The position numbers and the translations under genes were made by a program. From Skeletonema tropicum (taxonomy: Eukaryota; Bacillariophyta; Thalassiosirophyceae; Thalassiosirales; Thalassiosiraceae), in assembly GCA_037178625.1 (NCBI GenBank), contig CM074129.1, forward strand, positions 1,860,001 through 1,924,000: a stretch of 64,000 nt of DNA, in the 5' to 3' direction. Within the stretch, counting starts at the first letter, position 1; the number at the start of each line of letters is the position of its first letter. Shown here one piece after another: positions 19,510 to 30,607 of the stretch. The notes below the pieces were generated by a model, which saw nothing but the letters and a program-made list of their open reading frames with translations, searched no databases and had not been told where the DNA came from.

Positions 19510-20042
19510 GGTGATTAGTTCAGTTTTACCTGGAGGTTAACTACTTACTCCAATGTCTTGTCAAAGATAATATGACCACAAGAATAGGTAACCGGCAACA
19601 AGTGGGCTACAATCCACAATGTGTACTCCTACTCAGATTTGTGGGCGGCTTCCCAACAAAAAATGAAGAGAAACGCAAAGCAGGTCCAAGATCGTTCAGG
19701 AACAGTGATATCCGTTCGTGGGTCGCGGATAGGTCCCAAAATTGTCGACAAACTCAAATTTTCCTTTTTTTGCGAAGCTCTAGCCATCCAGCTCCGCGCT
19801 ACGCGCGGCTTTACAACACAAAATTCAACAAATGATGAGAAACGCAAAGCAGGTCCGAGATCGTTCAGGAACAGTGATATCCGTTTGTGGGTCGCGGATA
19901 GGTCCCAAAAATGTGGAGAATCTCTATTTCCATTTTTTGCGAAATAGCAGCCAGCCCTTGTATCCATGATGTTGTACTAATGGCTGGTCCTGTCAGGTTG
20001 GACGCAGCTGCTTGAGTAGATTCTGAGCTGTATGAATGTGAG
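19510..20042. promoter_or_regulatory. Divergent intergenic region with a tandem repeat
   Basis: 533 bp between the starts of the CAP gene (minus) and the cyclophilin gene (plus). More than half of it is a two-copy direct repeat, so any shared promoter elements lie in or around repeated DNA. Confidence 0.45.
19643..19950. repeat. Two-copy tandem direct repeat, period about 169 bp
   Basis: Cores from 19668 and 19837, each GAGAAACGCAAAGCAGGTCC followed by about 55 near-identical bases ending GCGGATAGGTCCCAAAA. Flanks also match loosely (GCGGCTT... before each, TTTTTTGCGAA after each). It is transcribed or promoter DNA between divergent genes. Confidence 0.85.
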
Positions 20043-20900
20043 ATGTTCGCCTTCTTCCGCGTGTCTGTTGCAGGATCTACTCCTCAAACTATTGTGTTCA
20101 AGCTAGACGACGATAAATGCCCCAAGACATGCGATAACTTCATAGCGATATGCCAATCGCGTGCCAAAGCCCTAAGACCGACATCCAGTGCATCTTCTAG
20201 CCATGATGTCATAGAGCCAACCTATCGAGGGACAGAGTTTCACAGAATTATTCCAGGCTTTATGGTTCAGGGCGGGGACTTTTCAAACTTTGATGGAAAG
20301 GGAGGATTTGCAGCCAAGACGACTAATGATGGGAAGCCAACTTTTCCCGATGAATGCTTTGACATATCTCATGATCGCGAGGGAATATTGAGCATGGCAA
20401 ACAGAGGCAAAAACACAAATGGATCTCAGTTCTTCATCACATTAGGTAAAGCACTGCATCTTGATGGGAAGCATGTGGCATTTGGTTCAGTGGTGAGAAA
20501 TATGGAATGTGTGAAGCAAATCGCACAAGTAGAGACAGACAGCAACGGAAAACCAGTTGCGATGCAGAGAGTTGTAATTATAGACTGTGGCATAGGTACT
20601 GGCGATGATGATTCAGACTCTGACAGCAGCAGCAGTAGTTGTAGCAGTTCTGATGAGTCTGTCAAAAAGAAGCGAAGACGGGATGGAAAGTATGAATCGT
20701 CATCTTCTAGAAAGAGGAAGAAAAAGAGGTCTCATTCAAGGCACCGAAGACGGCGTGATGATGACAGCGATGATAGTAGGAGAGAACATAAAAAAAAGTC
20801 AAAGGAGAAGACATCCCATCGACATAGAAAACGAGACCATGAAACAAAAAAGAGGCATAAGAAGGACGATGAGAGTCGCAGTAAGAAACGAAGATACTGA
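20043..20900 (+). CDS. Nuclear cyclophilin-type peptidyl-prolyl isomerase with basic Ser/Arg/Lys tail
   Basis: 285 residues. Residues 1-190 form a cyclophilin domain: FHRIIPGFMVQGGDF with catalytic Arg68, Phe73 and Gln76, MANRGKNTNGSQFFIT, and LDGKHVAFG. The Trp of human cyclophilin A that contacts cyclosporin (Trp121) is replaced by His139, a change known to weaken drug binding in relatives. A divergent-type insertion (SRAKALRPTSSASSSHD) lengthens the loop before the active-site strand. Residues 195-285 are an acidic Ser block and then an Arg/Lys/His/Ser tail (RKRKKKRSHSRHRRRR), like the SR-cyclophilins (PPIG/NKTR) that associate with spliceosomal proteins in nuclear speckles. Nuclear location and a splicing role are inferred from the tail. 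Confidence 0.9.
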   Translation: MFAFFRVSVAGSTPQTIVFKLDDDKCPKTCDNFIAICQSRAKALRPTSSASSSHDVIEPTYRGTEFHRIIPGFMVQGGDFSNFDGKGGFAAKTTNDGKPTFPDECFDISHDREGILSMANRGKNTNGSQFFITLGKALHLDGKHVAFGSVVRNMECVKQIAQVETDSNGKPVAMQRVVIIDCGIGTGDDDSDSDSSSSSCSSSDESVKKKRRRDGKYESSSSRKRKKKRSHSRHRRRRDDDSDDSRREHKKKSKEKTSHRHRKRDHETKKRHKKDDESRSKKRRY

Positions 20901-21021
20901 GATGAGATGGCATTGTTTTGAGTTAGCTACGTCTTACATAATATATTGAATTTAGCTCTGTACAGAATTATTTAACACCTATTCGACGAAACTTTGCTGT
21001 ATTGCTCGGCACATTTCCACG

Positions 21022-21570
21022 TTAATCCCTGACAAGCCATCCATTTGCTCCCCACTTGATTGATTGGGCTGCCAAAGCAGCAAACGCCCCAACAACAGCT
21101 AACATGGATAAATTTTCCACCAGATTGACGTAGAGATTGTAATTCATATCAGACTCGCTCGTGTTGTTGTTATAAATCTCCGATAAACTTTGTCCTCCAG
21201 TTACGATGCGCACGAACACAGACACTCCTGAAACTACGAGCACACTCAAATAGCATCCGCGCTCTAATGCATCAGGTAAAGATCTCGGCCCACAACCAGT
21301 TGTTAGAACAGAATACTCGCTCCAAAGTGTGCATATGGAAGCAGAGGCTGATGCTAACAAAAATGTTGCTGTTGGAAGAAGCAGATTGTCTGTATCTTTT
21401 GTGATGCGTTGATTATTGTCATCATCGTCATCGTGTCTGAGACGCAGATGCTGCGGTGCTGCTCTCGGAAAGGATGTTACACTGAGAGAAGTAGCGAGGA
21501 AGGCATGAGGAAGTTGCTCATGATTGTTCCATATCAACGAAGATGGCATGAAAGCGGTGGATAGCAGCAT
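21022..21570 (-). CDS. Small polytopic membrane protein of unknown function
   Basis: The first ATG is at 21570 (open from a GTG at 21609), giving 182 residues. The N terminus is hydrophobic (MLLSTAFMPSSLIW) and may be a signal or presequence, followed by a polar Asp-rich stretch (HDDDDDNNQRITKDTD). Three membrane segments follow: LLLPTATFLLASASASICTL, YLSVLVVSGVSVFVRIV and LSMLAVVGAFAALAAQSI. The motif GPRSLPDALERGCYLSVL between them looks conserved in style but I cannot assign it to a family. It ends at WLVRD. It is convergent with the cyclophilin gene, leaving about 120 bp. A plastid-envelope or endomembrane protein is possible but unproven. Confidence 0.6.
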   Translation of the reverse strand: MLLSTAFMPSSLIWNNHEQLPHAFLATSLSVTSFPRAAPQHLRLRHDDDDDNNQRITKDTDNLLLPTATFLLASASASICTLWSEYSVLTTGCGPRSLPDALERGCYLSVLVVSGVSVFVRIVTGGQSLSEIYNNNTSESDMNYNLYVNLVENLSMLAVVGAFAALAAQSIKWGANGWLVRD

Positions 21571-22186
21571 GATACAGTCGAAGCTACTCCAAAAGAGGAA
21601 TACGCTCACTGAAGTGAAGGCTATCTCTATAGCTACTGGAAGGCTGAAGGGTGAAGGTCGTGAAGGTGACGGGTTTGATGTTGCTTGTCCGATGCTTGTC
21701 CGTCCCTTTTGCTCCGTTGTCCAGTGTCAAGCAGAATTACTTTCTGTTACCTGTCACTTATCACCTGCCACCTGTCACACCACGCGAGAAAGAGTTAATC
21801 TTCTGTCGCGTCACACGCCGGCGAGCAAGCCACGTTGAACCTGGCCGAAGAAAGTCACAACTCACAAGTCACAAAAATTGACTTTGGATTTATTTGGTGA
21901 ACAGGTACTCACTTCTTACAATAGACAAAGAGACACAAACAAAGACGTGGTAGGTACTTAAGTAGGTGGGTGTGGAGAAAGACAACGAGAAAGACGACAG
22001 AGACAAAATCTTATCTTGTGAAAACGCATTGCTTTTTTATTTGGCGTTTGCTCTTTGCTTCCGGCATGGAATGAATGAAGAGTATGATGTTACCCAAATT
22101 CAGTCGTCCTCTCCCCAATCCAACCAAAAGCGTGCGTCTACAATATCCAATAACTAAATTCTTCTTTCCTCAGGAGATTCATCACA
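21571..22186. other. Divergent intergenic region with possible 5'-UTR intron
   Basis: About 616 bp between the minus-strand membrane-protein start and the lipid-desaturase ATG. A TTCTTTCCTCAG splice-acceptor-like string at 22162-22173 lies just upstream of that ATG, so a 5'-UTR intron or an upstream coding exon is possible. No other feature seen. Confidence 0.35.
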
Positions 22187-23053
22187 ATGTGCAAGGAGGC
22201 ACCTAAAAATGTAGCGCCCACAAGGCAACAAAAGATTGATCTTCTGAATGCACGAGTTCAGAAGATTACCAAGAAAGCTATTCATGAAGCGAAGGAATCT
22301 GGGGAGCCGCTCGCCTTGGAGTTTGTACACGCTCAAAAGCAAATGACGCCACTCACCGCTGGTTTTCCTATTTATCAACGTCGGTCCGCCCTCTTGGTGT
22401 ATATGTATGCAATTGGAGCGTCATGTTTGATCATTAGAGGTGCACTAATGATTCATCCTCTCATGACAGCGATGTGCGTGATTACCATGCTGTTCGGTTA
22501 TGATTTTTACTCCGGCATTTTGCACGTAGTATTCGATCATCCGGATAATATCTCTGTTCCGATACTAGGTCAACCGTGCTTGGAATTCCAATGGCATCAT
22601 GCTATTCCCTATGATATTGTTCAAAAAGATTTTGTCGATGTTTGTGGAGATTTGAATGTGGCAATTATGATCCTCGTACCGATTTATTGCACCATGTTGG
22701 ATCTCGACAACGGCGTGGCGATGGTAATTGGAGGATTGAAGCTTTGGATGGCATATTTTGGGCAATTTTCACACAAATCGGCTCACATGTATGGCAATGG
22801 CAATACCCTGGCGACGTGGTTACAAAATCATGGATTGATGATTTCGACAAAGGAACACACAGCGCACCACAAACCTCCTCATGATATTGATTTTTGTTTA
22901 ATCGGTGTCTGTAATCCTCTCATCGATGCTTTGCGAACTGTTACAACCAACAACAGAATTTGGGTGTCTCTTTTCTTCATTTGGTCTATATTTGATTTAG
23001 TGTGTTATGTCAGAGTTGTTGATACACTAGCTCAATTCTTACAGATTTCCTAA
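22187..23053 (+). CDS. Kua/TMEM189-type lipid desaturase (PF10520-like)
   Basis: 288 residues. The family includes plasmanylethanolamine desaturase (TMEM189/CarF) and plastid FAD4; members are di-iron membrane enzymes using His clusters. Visible motifs are YDFYSGILHVVFDHPDN, LEFQWHHAIPYDIV, FGQFSHKSAHMYG and TKEHTAHHKPPHDIDFCLIG, which match the spacing and His content of TMEM189. Two hydrophobic pairs (ALLVYMYAIGASCLII with MTAMCVITMLFGYDF, and LNVAIMILVPIYCTML with VAMVIGGLKLWMAYF) and a C-terminal segment form the membrane part. The N-terminal 45 residues are basic and polar with no clear plastid presequence. Which lipid is desaturated cannot be told from sequence. An upstream exon is possible, so the start is tentative. 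Confidence 0.85.
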   Translation: MCKEAPKNVAPTRQQKIDLLNARVQKITKKAIHEAKESGEPLALEFVHAQKQMTPLTAGFPIYQRRSALLVYMYAIGASCLIIRGALMIHPLMTAMCVITMLFGYDFYSGILHVVFDHPDNISVPILGQPCLEFQWHHAIPYDIVQKDFVDVCGDLNVAIMILVPIYCTMLDLDNGVAMVIGGLKLWMAYFGQFSHKSAHMYGNGNTLATWLQNHGLMISTKEHTAHHKPPHDIDFCLIGVCNPLIDALRTVTTNNRIWVSLFFIWSIFDLVCYVRVVDTLAQFLQIS

Positions 23054-23144
23054 GATGATTTGTTAAGATAAAATTAAGTATGTACAGCACGCACGCAATA
23101 GCTAGGATCATCGTATGGGATCGAGGACCGTACAGCTCTGAATT

Positions 23145-26100
23145 GCTCTATACTGGTAACCCTAGCTCTTGAAGCAACGCCTTTTTGCATCATCTACCTC
23201 ACTCATGGCGAATGTGCATCTACACATATGATGTTGTTATGACCTCCCACCCTCATGTCACAGCTTCTTCATGAATTCCTACAAACTTGAGCAAGCTATC
23301 ACATTTCCCTAATGCCCCCTTTGAGAAGTACATAAAACAGACATGCATGATGAGTGAAGACAGCTACCAATATGCAACAATGAATTCACCTGACTTCAAC
23401 TATCAACTCACCCACTCGAGATACTTCTCATGCGCCAGCATAAAATGCTCGATAGATTCTTCTCTCTCGCCCAACTCCAAATAGAAGTACGCTGCCAGCT
23501 CGTAAGCCAAGGCTTCTTCATGAATGAACTATGAGAATAATTATACAAATGCAATCACAAGCGATGAACGAGCGTCAGAATTAAGGACTTCGTAGTCATA
23601 CAAAGCAATGCTTCTATCCTGGTCTCTTACCTTGTGCTGCTTCGCTGATGTTGCCGCCTTCTTGTAGAATGATTTAGCTGTTTCGAAATCATTTTTGCAG
23701 AATGCTTCCTCTGCTTCCAACAAATACCATTTATTATCGAATGTCCACTGGGACGAATCCGCCCACCTTCTCAAGGCTGACTTCGATTGTTTGCCGTTTT
23801 CGTACCATTTCTGCTCCTTCGACTTTCTGGCCACCCAAAAGGCGATGAGACCAGTATAGAATGCATGAATGGCGTGGGCGAGTAATAATTGTCCCCAAGT
23901 AGTCTCTTGAAAGGCAAAATACTTCTCAATATTTTCGACTGTATCATCATATGATCGAAAAATGAAGCTGACATATGCTGTTTGATAGTGGTGCGATCTC
24001 AATACACTACTAATTTGACACCGAAATGTCTAGTCCCTCCGACGAATACTTTGGCTCTTCGCCAGTACCAGTCAACTTCGACAAGGTACGCTGAACTTGC
24101 TGGAGCTGGACCATGAATATCATCTGCTGCCTTTGTTCAGAGAACATGTATTGCGTCAGCGTATAGTTCTTGCATTCTTTGTAAGTTGTCACCAGCAAAA
24201 AATTTAGCTGCGTTGGAGGCGAACAAGTTGATGACGGCTAGACTGCTATCACCGGATGCCATGGCCGCAGCGTATCCTTCATGATGATACTCCAAAGCGG
24301 CTTGAACCGGCTCAACATACAATTTGACTTGTGTGCATATGAGAATGACTTCGCCCGCATTTTCTCTCGAATCCACTTTGTCGAGGAGAGATAGAGCAAG
24401 CTTCACATAGTGATATCCCTCGTTGATATTCCCCTGCTTGGCCAAAGAAGAGCCATAGTAAGCGAATGCTACTGGAGAAACAGGACTCATTCCGTGCGTC
24501 AAGGAAAGCTGAATGAATTTTGAGTGCAACATTCGGAACAAACTTGGGCATGAGTTGGGTCATTCCCATCTCCAACTTTCCTAAGAACTTCATTGCCATT
24601 ATCATAGTAGGGTCGGTCATTTTTCTGGGAATCAATAAGTCGTCACCATCACGATTTGAAATTAAATCTTTCGTCGCTTGCACACAAGCTTCCACACTGT
24701 CTCCTTGCACTTCAATACCCAGCTTGGATAGAATATCAAGCCCCTGTTCAATTGATTCCGCTAATCTAGAAGAAGAAGCCAACGCACATGTTTCAAGATA
24801 CAACACGTCAAGCTTATCTTCAAAGAAATGTGCCTTCGCTACAACTTCCGCAATAAGTATCTTCAGGCTGGTACGATCCCCATTTGTAAGAGCGCATCTT
24901 GCTGCCAAACTAAACAGCTCCAAACTCAGTGAGTAGTGCTCTTCCCAGTGTTTCTTGCGAAGAAAAGAAATCCCACAGTCAAAATACGAGTACGCTGTTT
25001 CGTAATCTGACATTTCCATTGCCTTCTTTCCAGCTCTCAAATTGAGTCGAGCAGCGGTGACATATTGACCCTTATCTTGAACAGCATGAGGACCTCCAAG
25101 ATTTAGCTGATTTACAGCAGTGAAGAGAACACTGGCACTTGCATCTTCCTCTCCAATCAACAAAGACGATAGTTCAATACCATACTTAAAGTGAATGAGG
25201 CAGCGTTTCTTCACTGGTATTGTGTTGTAGGCAGCTTCTTGGATTCGGTCGTGGGCGAAACGGTACTGATCATCAATCTTGTCCACCAGCCCTTCAGCCA
25301 CAGCAATTTCGAGATTCTTGAGTACGTTGTCATCCAGCCCTTGTCTTTCCACAAAAGCGTTCTTCTCTGACGATGCTCCGAAGCATGACAAAACGAACAG
25401 TGCCCATTGGACCTCTTTTGGCAACTCTTCTAATGAGTCTGTCAAAAACATTGCAACATCATCGGGCAGTCTTCTAGACCGAATCTCCTTCGTGTCCCAC
25501 TCCCATCGCCTTCGACTCAAGCTTGGACGCAACAGACCTTCATTGCTCAGCGAACGCATCAGTCGGGACACGAAGAGTGGGTTTCCCTTCGTCTTGTGAA
25601 TATTACATTCGACAAAGTCCGAGTTAGCCGTGGCGACAGACATAAAGTCTCTGAAACCATTGCGTTCAGCGTAGGCTCGTCCATGCAATCAAGTTTCATA
25701 TTGATCCCCCCAGCGACGAGAATGTCAACTCCAGGCAACCACTTCGTTGTGGAGTCTCTTTCACGGGCGCATGCTAGAAAGAAAAAGTTCTTATGTGGCA
25801 AGGGCCCTGCTGCAAACAAGAGTTGGTTCACTACTGCGATGGATGCGGTATCTGCCCACTGCAAGTCATCGAGAAACAATGTGATGGGGACCGACGATGA
25901 ACTGGAAATCACTTCCACAAACTGGCACAACAAATATTGCACTCGCTTCTGAGCATTGATGCAGTCTTCGTTGTGATTGAGCACAGACAACTCACAGCCT
26001 AGAATAGTTGCCAAGCTGGGAATTATCTTCGACAAGTGGTATGACTCCTTCCCCAGTACGGATCTCAACTGGGACGCCACCTCCTCTTTTATCGACGCCA

Positions 26101-27907
26101 TGCCTTCATGTAACAAAATACCACAATACTGGCTGAATGCTGATGCTAAGGCACTGAATGGTTTGCCCTGCTGAAGTTGATCAAACTTTCCAGATAGAAA
26201 GATACCTCCATCTGATACCACGAACTTCCCAAATTCATTGGCCAAAAGCGACTTACCCGTGCCAGATGTGCCGGTGATACTTACTGGCGTGCACTCGCCA
26301 GATGATATCGACCGCCGGTATGCATCCTTGATGCTGGACAGTTCCACATTCCTACCAAACATCGTCTTCTCGATAAACTGTAATCCTGTTGATGATAGTT
26401 TCGTCGTGTCTACATCACGGAGAAAGGTATTGGGATTGTCTAGCATGAGTCGGAGGTCACTCCGGACATCAGACATGCTCTGGATATGAGTCTTCTCCAC
26501 TGAGAGTACCATTGATGCAGTCCAGCATGTTGGCAACTAAATCACACAAAGGACTCGGAAGGCCCTTTGCTCTCAACGATTCTGCTAGTGCAGAGCAATC
26601 GTTGCTGATATCTCTATTCTGTTTCGATGCATGTTTCTTTTTTGGATTTGGATTATCAGGAGCATCATCAAAAGTACGATTACCCAGCTGGTCATTAACG
26701 TATTGATCATCAATACTATCAAATATGCTCAGTTCACCAGCTAGATCAATGTTTCCAGCTTGGTCGAAGGGGAGAGGTTCCAAGTCTTCTGACAGCTCTT
26801 GGGAAATCTCTTCTGTCTTAGCGTCGGATTTGGAAGTTAATTTCTGTGCTACAAGTTCCTTGGGTGTGAGGAAATGTGCAGGCCGTTCTCCCCCCGAGAA
26901 CAACACATAGAAGACTACCCCAAGAGAAGAGATACATTGCATGACGACGTCCTTCAAAAGCCCACCATCATCAGCATCATTTGTAATGAGATTGAACAAT
27001 GATGGTGAAAATTCTGCCCTAATGTAATCACAACCTGCTTCTTGAACGTCTCGATCTCTTCCATCTTCCAAAAGTGCAGTACCATCGTTGAGAATCGATC
27101 CGAATAAATCATCCACATCAAAATCGTTCACACCGGCATCACTGGGATCAAAATCAAATTCTAGACTGTCAATGAAACCTTGACTATCTAGACTGTCACG
27201 ACGACCACCACCGCCGTGCATCACTTCGGATCCAACTCGATTGTTACTGTAAACGAAGATATTATCCACCCAATCAACGCTTAGTGTAGGTGATTTACCA
27301 ATTGCTTCCTCCTTGCAAAGTTGATCAACTAATGAATATGCGACTTGCAGCGCCGGCATCAAGTAGTCATCCGAGCAGAGCGCTATAGAATTACGAAAAT
27401 TTGTTGGCAAGTGCGACGGGTCTGTACCTTCATTTGTTGTTGTAGAAACACGTTTAGCATTGTGGAGGCCGGATAGATCGACCCCCTCTAATGCATGATG
27501 AATCCAATTTGATAGAATCATCTTCTCGTTTTTGTTAGACATCGTGTTAAATAGTGTTTTTTGCGTCTTTTGTCCGGACAATGATACTTCCACTTCAATT
27601 TTGCGGGATATTTTGTTCCGACTAGAGTGGGTTGGGTTCAATGGTGTAGAAACCTTGCCTGAATAATAATTGAAATTAGAATACTCATATGAGTTTTTTA
27701 CAGGGCAGTTATGTCATCAGTTCATTGGAGATGATGTCTTCTTTCGTCTCTACAAGATCAAGCTACTACCATACAGTTATCAGCTCTCTTCCGGCTCGCC
27801 TCTCGCCTCGTTCATTCATGAACAAGTTTGTGCTCGACGCTCGAGCGAGCACAACAAACGCAGCATTAAGTATGGTTCAATAAGTACTTGATACTTCAAC
27901 TAAGTAA
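23145..27907. repeat. 4.76-kb segmental duplication, copy 1
   Basis: Begins GCTCTATACTGGTA and ends near CTTCAACTAAGTAAGT. Matches 42431-47209 in the same orientation at high identity (differences scattered, by eye only a few per cent). It includes the whole ATPase gene and its flanks. The copies are about 14.5 kb apart. Confidence 0.95.
23279..27641 (-). pseudogene. Broken copy of the AAA-ATPase/helical-repeat signalling protein
   Basis: Direct comparison with the intact copy at 42563-46868 shows five single-base indels in the coding part: an extra A near 26483, a missing A near 25608, an extra G near 24515, an extra A near 24151 and an extra T near 24013. They split the gene into frames of 390, 325, 458, 134 and 153 codons. 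Domains are still readable: Walker A GTSGTGKSLL, Walker B ITLFLDDLQWAD, then helical repeats. The 3' exons at 23412-23528 (FIHEEALAYELAAYFYLELG) and 23279-23308 are intact, with introns 23529-23630 (GTAAGA...CATAG) and 23309-23411 (GTGAGT...ATTAG). As drawn it cannot give a full protein. Four insertions against one deletion would also fit uncorrected long-read error. Confidence 0.85.
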
Positions 27908-28052
27908 GTTCTCCACATGTAAAAGTATGAATGAGTATTAAGTCTGTGTCACCACCAGGGAATACCTAATAAAAATTTTACACAATGAATTCTGCCTGCA
28001 GAACATTCCTCTGTGACATTTTCATTGAGTTCGCACACACCTAGCTACTAGC
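27908..28052. other. Spacer between duplication copy 1 and element B
   Basis: Short unique sequence, nothing recognised. Confidence 0.3.
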
Positions 28053-28291
28053 TAGCCGTAGGCCGGCCAAAAATGGGCGGCAAAATGGGCGCAAAAAAGC
28101 CCAAATCAAGAGCATTAGTTCAGAGGGTTCCAGTGGACTTATAGCTAGTGCCGGCACATTAAATTTTGTCTAATACCATCGCCTAAAATGTTTGGGCTCA
28201 TATTTGGTCACTACAGTGCTATAAGTGCCTTTGCTAGGGCATGACATGACCATGATTGAGGTCTTCTTCCGTTCCTCAAAATGGTCTCAAA

Positions 28292-28317
28292 TTTTTGCGC
28301 CCATATGGGCGCAAAAA
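28292..28317. repeat. Perfect 26-bp palindrome in element B
   Basis: Half-site TTTTTGCGCCCAT. It is the positional equivalent of 8247-8274 in element A. Confidence 0.9.
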
Positions 28318-29505
28318 AATTGAACCAATTCCTACGTGCAATTTCTACGGGACCTCTGTTACTCTCGCCTCTTTTCCCTCCTCGCCTCTCGCCTCCAATT
28401 CTGAGCTCAACAGGATGGTCTCCATGATGACCTTTGCTCCTACACCCCTAACACCACACACGAAACGAATACACCTATGATGCGATTATTATCTCAAAGT
28501 TAATATCATTGGCTGTCTAATTCCTGTAGGGGTTGCTATGAATCGTTGTCAATAAAGAGAAATAATACTCACCATTAAGTGCATAAAATCATCGTATTAT
28601 ACTCAATTATACTCTACTTTGGCCGTGTCAGGAGTGATACATTCATAATACACTTCCATTTTACTCAATACATATAAAAACGGTTATGGGGCATCTTTGG
28701 CTACTTGAAATGATTAATCGCTCTCTATTTTATTGATTGTGTGCCCTCTGGTGATTGTAATGAAGTTACTTCTCTGACATAGTGTTTGGGAGAGGTATAA
28801 GTCATTATCTGCCAGGAATATCACACCATTTGCCACAAATTATATTGTTGGGACGAGGGGTGACGTGTGGTGGCTCCATTGCATCGATTGCTGCCCCCCA
28901 CATAGCGGCCAAGTGGGTGATCAGCATGCACTCCAAACACATGCCGCTGCGCAGCGAGTACGTGATAATCTCGACTTTATGGGCAATATAGCGGCTACCA
29001 AGTCACCATTACTTCGTCATAGGTATATAGTATCGGTTATTATTGTGTGGTGGTATCGTATTTGCGTCGGTGTAAATATATGAGGTCAGTTCTTCTCATG
29101 TCGACTGTGCCAATTTTACATGCATTATGTTCACGTCGTGATACTGCCTTAGCCGTTGAGATTCAGGCCACACCGACCTCAAAAATGGATTCAGCACAAA
29201 ATTTTGGGGTAGGAAACATGGTGGAGTCGTTGTTGCTGTTTATTTTATGGCTGATAACGCCATGTGATGCATCATGGTGGGGATGCTTTTTGTGAGATGT
29301 GTGATTTTTGATGCAAAATCGTCTCACGACGCCGATCAACGCCGACGCATCTGATTTGACACCCCCAACATCTCGGCGTGTGGATGGAACCTGATCAACC
29401 CAAGTTGCAGATGCACTCTAAACTAACTAAATGGAATAATATTGGTCTTTGAACCGGCAAGATCGGCATAGTAATGGCGTAGTAATGCGTATCCCCACCC
29501 GGCGA

Positions 29506-29592
29506 TTTTTGCGCCCATATGGGCGCAAAAAAATTTGGAGCCGATCTCGAGATGGGCCAAAATCGATTTTTGCGCCCAAATGGGCGCAAAAA
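29506..29592. repeat. Triple tandem palindrome at the right end of element B
   Basis: Palindromes at 29506-29531, 29534-29562 and 29567-29592. The outer two use TTTTTGCGCCCA; the central one is imperfect around the core TCTCGAGA. Same order and spacing as 6972-7062 in element A. Confidence 0.9.
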
Positions 29593-29606
29593 ATGGCCTA
29601 CGGCTA

Positions 29607-30518
29607 GAGAGTTTCAGTTCTTTTCGGTACCGCGCACGAGTTCTAAGGCCTACGTAGGAATTCAAATCTTCGTAGAACGTACATACTACCTGTAAGTCCT
29701 ACCTAATGCTGCACTTTTTGACATCAACCATGAAGCTGCCGCTCCCACCGACGGCCCCAACAATGCACACGCTTCAAATATAACCAATATACGCACCTAT
29801 ATCGCTCTCCAGTACTATTGGGTATATTATGGAGGCGTTTCTTTGTCGAGGTAGATGCCGTCGTTGAGTTATTGTACTCGCCATCAACGATATGAAAATT
29901 GGTCATCTTCGTCCACCTGTGATATGATCCTTTTGGCAATGATACTCTGCACTACAAGGTCCCCTACTTTACATATCTCATCTGCAACATAATATTGACT
30001 TCAGAGGTCGTGCCCCACGTATGAGAGTGCTCCCTCTATTTATTATTACCCAGGCGCACTGTGATCGATATGTGATGTTTCACATAATTAATATGCAACA
30101 ATCAACCATATAAACAGTCCATAACAACAATGCAAACACAATTCTTCAACGCTCAACATAACAGAGGATGTCGGGGGGGGTATAAACCGCTTCAGCAGCC
30201 GCAATATAGGTGATAGATGTCATATTATTTATCATGGTGTAGAGGCCTACATTTTGTAATTTATTGTACCAAATAATATTTAATATTATCCGATTGAAAA
30301 CACTACTTCAAACAATACCAATGTAAATTATTACCGCAATAATTTGTTAGTTCTGTTTTGGATGTGTTTTGGAATTATTGGTGGCTGTATACAACAATTG
30401 ATGGTGGTTATTGTGCCCATTTGAGACGAGTTTTTTGTAATTATTGACTCGTCGCTTCAAGGAGAAAATAAGACTCTTTATAAAATATGTCGATGAGAAT
30501 TAATTAGACGTTATTGTA
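29607..30518. other. AT-rich spacer without genes
   Basis: Low-complexity AT-rich DNA. A short open frame at 29724-29939 has no recognised homology and is left out. No repeat structure recognised. Confidence 0.35.
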
Positions 30519-30589
30519 TACTGGTCAAGTTTTTTGATACTGAACTACAATATGGGTGTAGAGTACACTGTCAAAAAACTTGACCAGTA
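30519..30589. mobile_element. 71-bp hairpin element (solo MITE-like)
   Basis: Perfect 19-bp arms (TACTGGTCAAGTTTTTTGA and complement) around a 33-nt loop. With TA taken as the target duplication, the element proper is 30521-30587 starting CTGGTCAAG. It lies 18 bp from element C. Confidence 0.65.
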
Positions 30590-30607
30590 CATCCAGATGC
30601 GGCTTTA

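Larger units (their letters stand above)
28055..29604 (-). mobile_element. Element B: 1.55-kb TA-flanked element, inverted sister of element A
   Basis: Bounded by GCCGTAGGCC (28055-28064) and GGCCTACGGC (29595-29604), a perfect inverted repeat, flanked by TA at 28053-28054 and 29605-29606. Homologous to element A read backwards: a central block 29041-29310 matches 7255-7525 at roughly 90%, and the terminal blocks match more loosely. It has the same palindrome architecture (three at 29506-29592, one at 28292-28317), but with half-site GCGCCCAT in place of GTCCCCAT. No transposase is encoded. Confidence 0.82.
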
